Source of the DNA: Clostridia bacterium DTU068 | GTDB taxonomy: Bacteria > Bacillota > DSM-12270 > Thermacetogeniales > Thermacetogeniaceae | Direction: 5' to 3' | DNA: 34,687 bases | Assembly (NCBI GenBank): GCA_001513545.1 | Contig: LFTQ01000125.1 | Coordinates: 1 to 34,687, forward strand | Program-made: the position numbers and the translations under genes | In this document: in pieces, positions 13,283 through 21,668 of the stretch | How the letters are laid out: every line of letters starts with the position of its first letter | How positions within the stretch are numbered: the stretch's first letter is position 1 | Notes under the pieces: model-generated | Seen by the model: the letters and a program-made list of their open reading frames with translations, nothing else | Database searches by the model: none | What the model was told of the DNA's origin: nothing

Positions 13283-13675
13283 ATGTTTATTAAAAAATAT
13301 GTTAACACAATTTTTATTATATTAGGAACATCGTTTGTTTTATTAGGGGTTATAGGTATTTTTGTTCCGGTGCTCCCTACAACACCTTTTCTGCTACTGG
13401 CTGCAGCTTGTTACACTAGGGGTTCAAAAAAGCTCTATGAGCGGCTGATTAACCACCCGGTGCTCGGTGAATATATTAAAAACTACAGGGAAGGGCGGGG
13501 TATTCCGCTCCACGCAAAAATACTGGGTATATCACTGCTCTGGCTGACCATAGGGTATTCAGTGTTATTTATTATTGAAAACCTTTTGCTGCGCATCCTG
13601 TTAATCATTATCGCGATTGGTGTTACCATCCATTTAGTATCCATTAAAACAATGCGTAATAGCCCACACAAATGA
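13283..13675 (+). CDS. DUF454/YbaN family inner membrane protein
   Basis: 130 aa; 'GVIGIFVPVLPTTPFLLLAAACYTRGSKKLYERLINHPVLGEYIKNYREGRGIP' is characteristic of DUF454. Confidence 0.92.
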   Translation: MFIKKYVNTIFIILGTSFVLLGVIGIFVPVLPTTPFLLLAAACYTRGSKKLYERLINHPVLGEYIKNYREGRGIPLHAKILGISLLWLTIGYSVLFIIENLLLRILLIIIAIGVTIHLVSIKTMRNSPHK

Positions 13676-13690
13676 TCCAAACCATTAACT

Positions 13691-14659
13691 TCAATCACCA
13701 GAAGGATTTCCTTGCTGCAATTGGTCCCAGGCATATGCTGCCGCACCCAGCAATCCGGAACGCCCCTTCAAAGCTGCTGGGATTATCTTCAGTTGTTCCC
13801 GGTAGGGTGGATAAGTTCGCCTGTATGCTTCATCATAGGCGGGTTCAAGCAGCAGTTCCCCTACCCCACAGGCAACCCCCCCACCGATGATGAACATCTC
13901 TGGATTTAACAGATTGGCCACACTAGCGATGGCCATCCCCAGATAACGGCCAGCAGCTGCCAGTATTTCCTTGGCTTCTGGATCACCTTCCAGTGCTGCT
14001 TTACCCACAGCACAGGCATCCACTCCTTCTATACCTTCAGCTGCAGCCAGTATGCCTTTGCCCCTGTCAGATCTCACCAGATCTCTGGCATCTCTCATAA
14101 TGGCACAGCCTGATGCTAACCCTTCTAGGCACCCCTTATTTCCACAGGAACAGATCGGGCCGTGAGCATCAACAATCATATGGCCAAACTCCCCGGCCCC
14201 ACCAAAAGCACCCCTGTAAAGCTGATTGTTAAGGATCAACCCGCCCCCTACCCCTGTGCTCACAGTTATATAAACCAGATCATGATATCCCCGGCCTGCA
14301 CCGTAACGGTGCTCTCCCAGGGCAGCCAGGTTGGCATCATTATCCATCCAGACTGGAAGGTTAAATGATTCCTCCAGTGCCCTTTTAAGATCAACATCTC
14401 TCCATTTAAGGTTGGGTGCAAACAGAATAACACCCTTTTCCGAGTCAATATATGCAGGTACAGCAACACCGATACCCAACGGTTGCTCACAGGCAGGGCA
14501 CACACACTTCAGGCTGTTAGTGATACGCTCAATAACTGCCTCTACACCCTTCTCAGGTCCAGTAAGGCATTTATCTTCACAGATAATCTCTCCACCCCTG
14601 CCCACCAGTGCCGAATAAATTTTAGTACCACCCAAATCCACAGCCAGCACCTTATCCAT
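13691..14659 (-). CDS. ROK family glucokinase-like sugar kinase
   Basis: VDLGGTKIYSALV, STGVGGGLI, CSCGNKGCLEGLASG zinc motif. Confidence 0.93.
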   Translation of the reverse strand: MDKVLAVDLGGTKIYSALVGRGGEIICEDKCLTGPEKGVEAVIERITNSLKCVCPACEQPLGIGVAVPAYIDSEKGVILFAPNLKWRDVDLKRALEESFNLPVWMDNDANLAALGEHRYGAGRGYHDLVYITVSTGVGGGLILNNQLYRGAFGGAGEFGHMIVDAHGPICSCGNKGCLEGLASGCAIMRDARDLVRSDRGKGILAAAEGIEGVDACAVGKAALEGDPEAKEILAAAGRYLGMAIASVANLLNPEMFIIGGGVACGVGELLLEPAYDEAYRRTYPPYREQLKIIPAALKGRSGLLGAAAYAWDQLQQGNPSGD

Positions 14660-14713
14660 GGATTACCTCCTAATCTCATCCAACAATTACTTTTTAAACA
14701 TGAAAAAGTATTG

Positions 14714-16105
14714 TTATTTTACTATAAAAACACGGCTTTCCTTGAGGTAAGCGTCCAGCATCTCCTGATATTCTTTCTGTCTGGGAAGGTGATCCTCTCT
14801 GCCCAAAAGGGAGTAGGCGATCTTTTTACCTTCCTCCACCCCAGGCTGGTCGTATGGATTTACATTAAACAGATTGGCCACAAAAATCGTCAATGCCTCA
14901 TATAAATAGAACAGCCCCCCCAGTGCAGCAGCAGACGCTTCCCTAACTGTGATCCGGTAACAGGGATGACCGGCATGGACCAAACTCACTTCTGTAGCCA
15001 TCTGCTCGATATACAGTTGTTCCTGCATGGTATGCCCGTCAAAATAAGCGTATTCTACCTCAAAGGGAAAAGCCCCTATTATTTTCGGGTCCTCAGGCAC
15101 ATGATGGATCCTGATAAATCCGAAGATCTTGTCAGCAGCCCCTTCCTTAAATAATTGGAGAAGAGAATGCTGATCAGTTGTCCCCAAGCAGGAAAGGGGT
15201 GTTGCTCCTACTTTAACCTCCTCTCCGGTCAATGTCACCCTTTTCCCCAAACTCTCCGCCCACAGCTGCATAAACCAAAGTCCAAACTGCTGCAGCAGGT
15301 CACTATAGTTGAACAGCACATGGAGGGTTCTCCCAGCCTGGAAATGCTCATAAATTGCCCCACCCAAAACCAGCAGCGGGTTCTCCTCTGATGGTTTTGT
15401 GGTCAACAGCTTGTGCACAGCGCCTGCCCCATCCAGAAAGCCCCGGCAGTCGATCCCTGCCAGTTCTGCCGGGAGAAAACCCACAGGGGACATGACCGAA
15501 TATCTCCCCTGCAGATTTTTGGGGAACCTGAGCAGATAACAGCCCAACTTTTTAGCAATACGATTGATCCCATTGTCTCCGGGGTCGCAGATGATCACAA
15601 TATCCCGTTCATCCCCGCCTGCTTCTTTGTATTTGTTATAAAAATAAATAAAATTAGCAGCAGTCTCTGCAGTTGAACCTGATTTACTGGTATAAATCAA
15701 AGCTGTTTTGCGGAAATCCAAAATCCTCTCTAATTGGGATATTGTAGCTGGATCTATATTATCCAAAATAAAGATGCGCGGCTTGTGCTGCTCCAATTGA
15801 TAATAACAGCCATACAAAAACTGCAGCATCGCCTTGGTTCCCAGAGCTGAACCACCGATCCCCAGAATCAGGATATTCTCATATTTCTCCCGCAGCTTCT
15901 TGGCAATGGATTTTAGCTCAGCGATGGTCTCCTCATCCAGGAAGGAAAGTGTGATGGGATTCCTCTTTTCCCGCAGATCATCCTGAAATCTGCTAAAGGT
16001 ATCCTTGATCTGAGAACTGAATTCCCCCCCCTTTTTTTCTATCAGGTGACCGGTATCAATAACCATCAACTCATCCATGGGTTTACTCCTTTCTGTAGGT
16101 GACAA
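14714..16105 (-). CDS. pgi: Glucose-6-phosphate isomerase
   Basis: 463 aa; ILGIGGSALGTKAML, YTSKSGSTAET, NPYDQPGVEEGKK motifs. Confidence 0.95.
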   Translation of the reverse strand: MSPTERSKPMDELMVIDTGHLIEKKGGEFSSQIKDTFSRFQDDLREKRNPITLSFLDEETIAELKSIAKKLREKYENILILGIGGSALGTKAMLQFLYGCYYQLEQHKPRIFILDNIDPATISQLERILDFRKTALIYTSKSGSTAETAANFIYFYNKYKEAGGDERDIVIICDPGDNGINRIAKKLGCYLLRFPKNLQGRYSVMSPVGFLPAELAGIDCRGFLDGAGAVHKLLTTKPSEENPLLVLGGAIYEHFQAGRTLHVLFNYSDLLQQFGLWFMQLWAESLGKRVTLTGEEVKVGATPLSCLGTTDQHSLLQLFKEGAADKIFGFIRIHHVPEDPKIIGAFPFEVEYAYFDGHTMQEQLYIEQMATEVSLVHAGHPCYRITVREASAAALGGLFYLYEALTIFVANLFNVNPYDQPGVEEGKKIAYSLLGREDHLPRQKEYQEMLDAYLKESRVFIVK

Positions 16106-16323
16106 GCTCCAACCTGTATCTTAATATATTAGTGACCTCAATTTCTCCAATATATACTTTTTACCCTTTCGCCTTGCGGTGCAAAGCTTGCTTTATTGCT
16201 AATCACCTTTCCGACTTCTGACTTCTAGCTTCCGACCTCTACTTCTGCAGCCTGGCCATTATCAATATCATGGGCATTGCCCACTATTGTCCAGCGATTA
16301 ACCACCAACCACTAAATTGCCGT

Positions 16324-17154
16324 TCACGGGGAGGTTTCTGCCGAGCGGAGAACCAGTTTTACCAGTGCCCGGGCAACACCATCCTCATTATTGGAGGAGG
16401 TAATATATTTTGCTTTTGAAAGCACCTCAGGATAGGCATTGGCCACAGCAACACTGCATCCTGCAAAATCCAGCATCTCCAAGTCATTGAAACTATCCCC
16501 ACAGGCCATAACCTCCTCCCGGCTGACCCCTAACCAATCTGCCAGTTTTTTTAATGCTGTTCCTTTGGTCGCTTGAGTGTGGTTGACTTCCAGATAGGTG
16601 GGCTTGGATATGGTCAGGTGAGCATCCAGCCCTTCCTTCTGTAAGATTTCCCGCAGTTCTTGTAATGATTGGTCAATCAACTGCTCCTCCTGAATGATCA
16701 GCAGCTTATAGGGAAGCCCGGCTTCCAGTAGTTCCTCCAGGTCATCCACCCTGGTAAAAGGAACCCCTGACAACTGCTCATAATGCTCCCCTACCGGTGT
16801 GACCCGCTCCACATAGAGCCTATCCTCCAAATAATAATTCACATGGATCCCTTTCTTGCGACAGTACTGGATTGCCAACCTGGCTACCTCTTCATTAAGC
16901 GGACACTCGTAAATAACTTCCCCTGAAAAAACACTCTTAACCAGCGCGCCCTGGTAAGTGATGATCGGGACATCAAAACCCAACTGTTCTGCATAAGGCC
17001 TGGCCGAAGGAAGCATCCGACCGGTGGAGATTGTAACCACAACACCACTCTCTCTCACCCGGCGCAGAATTTCCTGTGTGTACTCTGATATGGTCAGATC
17101 ATCCCGCAAAAGTGTATCATCAAGGTCAACAGCAACCAGTTTAATCCTCTGCAT
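16324..17154 (-). CDS. Cof-type HAD-IIB family hydrolase
   Basis: LVAVDLDDTLLRDD, STGR, KGTALKKLADWLGV, GDSFNDLEML motifs. Confidence 0.95.
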   Translation of the reverse strand: MQRIKLVAVDLDDTLLRDDLTISEYTQEILRRVRESGVVVTISTGRMLPSARPYAEQLGFDVPIITYQGALVKSVFSGEVIYECPLNEEVARLAIQYCRKKGIHVNYYLEDRLYVERVTPVGEHYEQLSGVPFTRVDDLEELLEAGLPYKLLIIQEEQLIDQSLQELREILQKEGLDAHLTISKPTYLEVNHTQATKGTALKKLADWLGVSREEVMACGDSFNDLEMLDFAGCSVAVANAYPEVLSKAKYITSSNNEDGVARALVKLVLRSAETSP

Positions 17155-17359
17155 TCTTAATTGCCTCCACTTTATATGTGATTATAGTTCTCCGGAGATA
17201 TGCCGGCTTCACACTAATTATATATGCTGCTACTAGTTTAACATATCAACAGCTGTTAGTTGGAAGCAACTTCGAGAGCGAAGGCCAACTAAACAGTCGC
17301 TCTTTTTATCCAGGAGACAGGATAAGGGAGTTAGGAGATCAGAAGACATGCCGGGCGAA

Positions 17360-17397
17360 CAAAAAAGCCGTTGAGGAACATTTGTTCATCAACGGCT
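17360..17397 (-). terminator. Rho-independent terminator of the cooS-like operon
   Basis: Minus strand AGCCGTTGATGAAC-AAAT-GTTCCTCAACGGCT followed by TTTTTT, just past the stop of the 17416-19152 CDS. Confidence 0.85.
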
Positions 17398-17415
17398 ATA
17401 ATGGAACTGATAACT

Positions 17416-19152
17416 TTAATCTCGTATAACCAGCTCAGGTGACAGGTAATAAGTATAATTTGTTGACAGCAGTTTTCCCTGATACTTGGAGGTATCAATC
17501 CTTTTTTTGATCAGTGTACCGAAAGTTCCTGCACCGGACAGATCCCCTTGAAATATTGCTCCCACAAGGCGCCCCTTTTTATAAATGACCTTCTGATAAT
17601 AATCAGGTGATACATCTGTTTCTACCTGATAGCTGTCATCAGGAGGCTCGGGCCAGCCAAAGGAGATCGTAGGAAGGCCAAAAAAGGACATGGCATTTTG
17701 ATAGGCAAAAGTGCCAACCAGTTCAACATCTTTCCCTACCATATTCAGTCCAGCTACCTCTCCCTGCTGTACCGCGGCAGGCCATATCGGTGTGAGAGAC
17801 ACCTTCCCGGTCAAGGTTTCCAGGGTTTCACAGACATCACCAGCAGCATAGACATCAGGTATTGTTGTTCTCATCTGCTGGTCAACTATAATACCTTTAT
17901 TCACAGCAATCCCTATATCAGAGAGGGACGATATTTCCGGCTTAACTCCGGCAGCCGCAATTATCAGGTCACAGGGAAGGTACCCCTTATCATCCAGTTC
18001 TACTCCTAACACATTGCTGTCTTCATCCAACTGGATCTTATCCGCTCTTTGTCCTGTTATGATCCCAACCCCATGTGAACGAAATAGCTCCGCATAACGA
18101 GATGAAGCATAACTATCCAACTGCAAGGGCAGGAGGTGTTCCGCCTGTTCAATGACTGTGACCCTTACACCCTTTGCAACCAGCGCTTCAGCCGCTTCCA
18201 GGCCCACCAGACCACCGCCCAGAATGATAACCCTCTTGTTCGTTTCCACTGAATCAATGATCCCTTCCGCATCCTCAAGGCTGCGCAGGACAAAAACCTG
18301 CCTCCCTGAGGCAAGGTTCTCCACCGGAGGCAGCACAGGTTTAGCACCTGTCGCAATTAAAAGCTTATCATATGTTGTCTTCCAACCATCCAGTGTAAAC
18401 ACCATTTTCTGGCGGGGATCTACTGCGGTTACTTTCTTACCAGGTATAAACTCGATCCCCTGATCATCAAAAAAGTTCTCTCCGATAAAATTGAGCTGTT
18501 CTTTATTTCTGGCACCGCTGATTATATCTTTGAGCAAACAGCGCGAATAGACCAGACTGTCTTCTGCTATAACAGTGACCTGTCCCCATGGGTCCTCCCT
18601 TCTGATTGCAGCAGCACAGGCAAGGCCGGCAGCACTGGCACCGATAATGAGGTATCTTGTTTTTTCCTCTTTCCTTTCTTCTGTTCCTATCCCTTCGGTA
18701 CTATCCTCTATCTCCTCAATTGAGAGAGCTCCTGTAGGGCAGTTCTCCACACAGTAGGGCTGCTCATTTCCTATACAAAAATCACACTTTACCGCAGCCC
18801 TACCGCGGGAATCAGGAGAAATCAAGTCATAGGGGCAGGACATGACACACATCCAGCAGCCTGCACACTGTTCCTGATTGTGCAACACCAGCCCTGAATC
18901 TGAGTCCCGATACATAGCCCCTGAGGGACAGGAGATCACACAAGGAGCCTCTTGGCAGTGTCGACAGGTTAAAGGTGATGGAGCACCATCATACCCGAGC
19001 AGCACAGTATTCCGGGGTTGGTTTCCTTGATCAGTTAGATCCAAAAAATATGGTGATTTTCCTTCACTATGAGCAACCATACAAGCAAACTGGCAGTTTT
19101 TGCAGCCCTTACACAACCCAGGGCGTATGACTATGGCCTTCAAAATCCTCAC
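17416..19152 (-). CDS. CooF-like polyferredoxin fused to FAD/NAD(P) pyridine nucleotide-disulfide oxidoreductase (FNOR)
   Basis: 578 aa; N-terminal four Cys clusters (LCKGCKNCQFAC; CRHCQEAPCVISC; CAGCWMCVMSC; CDFCIGNEQPYCVENC) followed by YLIIGASAAGLACAAAI...ATGAKPVLP...VIILGGGLVGLEAAEAL...VYAAGDVCE. Confidence 0.93.
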   Translation of the reverse strand: MRILKAIVIRPGLCKGCKNCQFACMVAHSEGKSPYFLDLTDQGNQPRNTVLLGYDGAPSPLTCRHCQEAPCVISCPSGAMYRDSDSGLVLHNQEQCAGCWMCVMSCPYDLISPDSRGRAAVKCDFCIGNEQPYCVENCPTGALSIEEIEDSTEGIGTEERKEEKTRYLIIGASAAGLACAAAIRREDPWGQVTVIAEDSLVYSRCLLKDIISGARNKEQLNFIGENFFDDQGIEFIPGKKVTAVDPRQKMVFTLDGWKTTYDKLLIATGAKPVLPPVENLASGRQVFVLRSLEDAEGIIDSVETNKRVIILGGGLVGLEAAEALVAKGVRVTVIEQAEHLLPLQLDSYASSRYAELFRSHGVGIITGQRADKIQLDEDSNVLGVELDDKGYLPCDLIIAAAGVKPEISSLSDIGIAVNKGIIVDQQMRTTIPDVYAAGDVCETLETLTGKVSLTPIWPAAVQQGEVAGLNMVGKDVELVGTFAYQNAMSFFGLPTISFGWPEPPDDSYQVETDVSPDYYQKVIYKKGRLVGAIFQGDLSGAGTFGTLIKKRIDTSKYQGKLLSTNYTYYLSPELVIRD

Positions 19153-19155
19153 CCC

Positions 19156-21021
19156 CTATATCTTCAAGGCTGTTCTCTTCTGGGAGATGATGTCAATCAG
19201 TTTTGCTGCAGCTGTTTCCACATTTCCGTCTACAATAACCCTGCCGCCGGTGAGTGTTTCCAGATCTTCGGTCAGAACCTTTGTGACCATTTTACTTCCG
19301 GTTATAAAAGGCGGTTGTGCCAGATGGAGCGGCAGTCCCAGAGCCAGAGCGAAACTCCCGTCAGCCAGAGCCTGCTCTTCCAGCCACTGGGGTGCAGACA
19401 ATACCAGCGGTAGCTGAGATAAATCAACATTCTGAGCACTTGCCAAAGCAACAGCTACCTCCTCAAGCCTGCCGATACCCAGGCAGGGGCCAAAGTTTAA
19501 CACCGGTGGTATATTGAGTGATTGACAGACCTGGCGCAGATTATCTCCAGCCAATTCCGCAGCCTGAGGTGTCATGAAACCGGTATTAGCCAGCCCGCTG
19601 CTGGTGCAGCCGGCGGAGAGCACCAGAATATCTTTTTTTATCAATTCTTTAGTTAGCCCGGTTGTGAAAACATCATGGCCCCCTGCGGTAAGATTAGAAC
19701 AACCGACTATTCCTGCCACACCCTTTATCTTGCCCTCTGTAATCAGCGAGATTAGCGGTTCATAATTGCCACCCAGGAAGAAGCGCAGATTTCTCTCACT
19801 GAATCCGGTCAATGAATTGTCATAACCGTGTTCGGGCAGATCGATATTAACACCCTTCCGGCGTTCCTGATAGCTGTCAGCGGCTTCCTTTGCCACCAGT
19901 CTGGCGATAGCTCTGCCGTTATCATATGTATAAGGAATCAGTTCCGCGTTCTTTTTTTTCGCCACATCATCGATACAGATTTGTTTGATCAGCAGCTTGC
20001 TACAGACCTCTTCAATACCCGGTATAGTACAGTTAAACTCACTGACCACCAGGTCAACAGCACCAGTGCTCAGCAGAACCTCACTGGTGAAATTATTGCC
20101 TGCGTGCCCGGCAAAGACCCGCCTGCAGTGGGCATGGCGGGACTCCATATCCTGGCCGACACAGGTGCAGCCTACGATCTTGAAGCCTTTTGCTCCCACC
20201 TGCTCAGCCACATTTTTTGCCCATTCTGTGGTTAGCTCATCCTGAATCCCTTTGAAAAGAGCGTGCTGGTGACCGGTAACCATAATATTGATGTGATCGG
20301 GATCAATCACAGAAAAGCCCACCTTTGTCATGCCAATTTCCGGTTCACCGAGTATGATATCATTAAGTTTGTTGGTCAAGTACAGGCCGTAAAGTCCGGT
20401 GGCAATACCCAAACGCAGAGCATGGAGCAGCATATCCAAAGGGTCACTGGAGAGGTTTGTGCTGGTTTTGACCAAGGCATCAAAAACCTCTGATTTCGCC
20501 CCTCCTGGCATCAGATTCAGCTTCTCCCAAACAGCCAAACGAGGCTTATAAGCCAGCTTATTGACCAGAGTCATTTTCTTGCTGCGGGGCAGATAGAGAT
20601 CATGGAGAATATAATCAGCTAAAACTGTCGCCTGTTCCCTGTGGTCATCTGCTGCAGCCTGACAGATTTCCACCATTTCTTGGAGCACCTGATTGTTAAA
20701 GGTAGTGTCTGGTTCCTCTGCAAGCTTTGCCAGAGTATGGGCAGCATTCTCCACAACATGCAGATAACAAGCAGCACCTGCAGCAACGGCCCGCAGGAAG
20801 TACCTGGCCACAATGGTATCAGAATCAGCACCACACACCCCCCGTGGTGAATCGGGCAGCACACGACAAGGTCCATTGGAACAGAGCCGACAGCAAACCC
20901 CCTGCAGACCAAAACCGCATTTGACAGACTGTCTTGGTTCACGAGAAAAGGATGTTTCTACATCTGGATGATCTTTCAGAAATTTAGTAATGGTTTTGTC
21001 TGCTGAAAGACATAACCTCAT
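19156..21021 (-). CDS. cooS: Anaerobic (Ni-Fe-S) carbon monoxide dehydrogenase catalytic subunit homologue, CooS family, with atypical active site
   Basis: 621 aa; D/B-cluster motif KCGFGLQGVCCRLCSNGPCRV...GVCGADSDTIVARYFLRAVAAGAA; C-cluster ligand positions retained (TGHQH, VGCTC, EFNC, VGCSN, AGCTS, GPCLG). Confidence 0.9.
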   Translation of the reverse strand: MRLCLSADKTITKFLKDHPDVETSFSREPRQSVKCGFGLQGVCCRLCSNGPCRVLPDSPRGVCGADSDTIVARYFLRAVAAGAACYLHVVENAAHTLAKLAEEPDTTFNNQVLQEMVEICQAAADDHREQATVLADYILHDLYLPRSKKMTLVNKLAYKPRLAVWEKLNLMPGGAKSEVFDALVKTSTNLSSDPLDMLLHALRLGIATGLYGLYLTNKLNDIILGEPEIGMTKVGFSVIDPDHINIMVTGHQHALFKGIQDELTTEWAKNVAEQVGAKGFKIVGCTCVGQDMESRHAHCRRVFAGHAGNNFTSEVLLSTGAVDLVVSEFNCTIPGIEEVCSKLLIKQICIDDVAKKKNAELIPYTYDNGRAIARLVAKEAADSYQERRKGVNIDLPEHGYDNSLTGFSERNLRFFLGGNYEPLISLITEGKIKGVAGIVGCSNLTAGGHDVFTTGLTKELIKKDILVLSAGCTSSGLANTGFMTPQAAELAGDNLRQVCQSLNIPPVLNFGPCLGIGRLEEVAVALASAQNVDLSQLPLVLSAPQWLEEQALADGSFALALGLPLHLAQPPFITGSKMVTKVLTEDLETLTGGRVIVDGNVETAAAKLIDIISQKRTALKI

Positions 21022-21051
21022 TTTTTATACCTCCCTTAAAATTGTGTTTAT

Positions 21052-21080
21052 ATAAACTATATCGTTTTGGTATAGTTTAT
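21052..21080. promoter_or_regulatory. Predicted Rrf2 operator at the cooS promoter
   Basis: Perfect inverted repeat ATAAACTATA-N9-TATAGTTTAT; on the minus strand it overlaps TTGTCA-N18-TATAGT ahead of the AGGGAGG Shine-Dalgarno of cooS. Confidence 0.8.
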
Positions 21081-21109
21081 GACAAAAATTTTTTGTGAGG
21101 GGGGATGCC

Positions 21110-21535
21110 TTATTTTGAATATTGCTTCGCATATTCCTTCAACTGCTCAAAATTGTACCTGTCAAATTCCTGAGATATGGTTTGCTGAATGGATGCAAGA
21201 ACACAGTGTACCGGACAGTGGGGTGTGGCTTGCTTATTACAATAGTCAGGGTCAATAAGGCATTTGTTGATGCGGATAGGACCTTCTACTGCTTCTAAGA
21301 CATCTCTGAGTGTAATATCAGCCGGTTTTTTCCCCAGTGAATATCCCCCTCCCACACCTTGATATGATTTTACGATCCCAACCCTCGCCAAACTGCGCAG
21401 AATTTTAAGCAAAAAGCGCAATGGTATATTCTGACTTTCGGAGATAACCTTTGCCTCAACTATTTCACCTGGCTGCAGTAAGGAAAGATAGAGAACTGCT
21501 CTGAATGCATAATCGGTTGCTTGATTTAAAATCAA
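21110..21535 (-). CDS. Rrf2 family transcriptional regulator, probable Fe-S sensor
   Basis: 141 aa, TTG start; NQATDYAFRAVLYLSLL..., wing motif VGGGYSLGKKPADITLRDVLEAVEGP, cysteine loop KCLIDPDYCNKQATPHCPVHC. Confidence 0.92.
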   Translation of the reverse strand: MILNQATDYAFRAVLYLSLLQPGEIVEAKVISESQNIPLRFLLKILRSLARVGIVKSYQGVGGGYSLGKKPADITLRDVLEAVEGPIRINKCLIDPDYCNKQATPHCPVHCVLASIQQTISQEFDRYNFEQLKEYAKQYSK

Positions 21536-21547
21536 TAAACTGCCTCC

Positions 21548-21576
21548 ATAAACTATACTTAATCAGTATTGTTTAA
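21548..21576. promoter_or_regulatory. Second predicted Rrf2 operator, at the rrf2 promoter
   Basis: ATAAACTATA-N9-TATTGTTTAA: left half identical to the cooS site, right half 8/10, same 9-nt spacer. Confidence 0.7.
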
Positions 21577-21579
21577 TAA

Positions 21580-21608
21580 ATTATAATTGCCATTTCACCT
21601 TGAGTCAA
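21580..21608 (-). promoter_or_regulatory. Sigma-A-like promoter of the rrf2 gene
   Basis: Minus strand TTGACT-N17-TATAAT upstream of the Rrf2 CDS. Confidence 0.65.
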
Positions 21609-21668
21609 GGGTTTCTAAATGCTCAAATGTAAAAAAATACGCATCATTTAAATATTGTTTACAATCAT

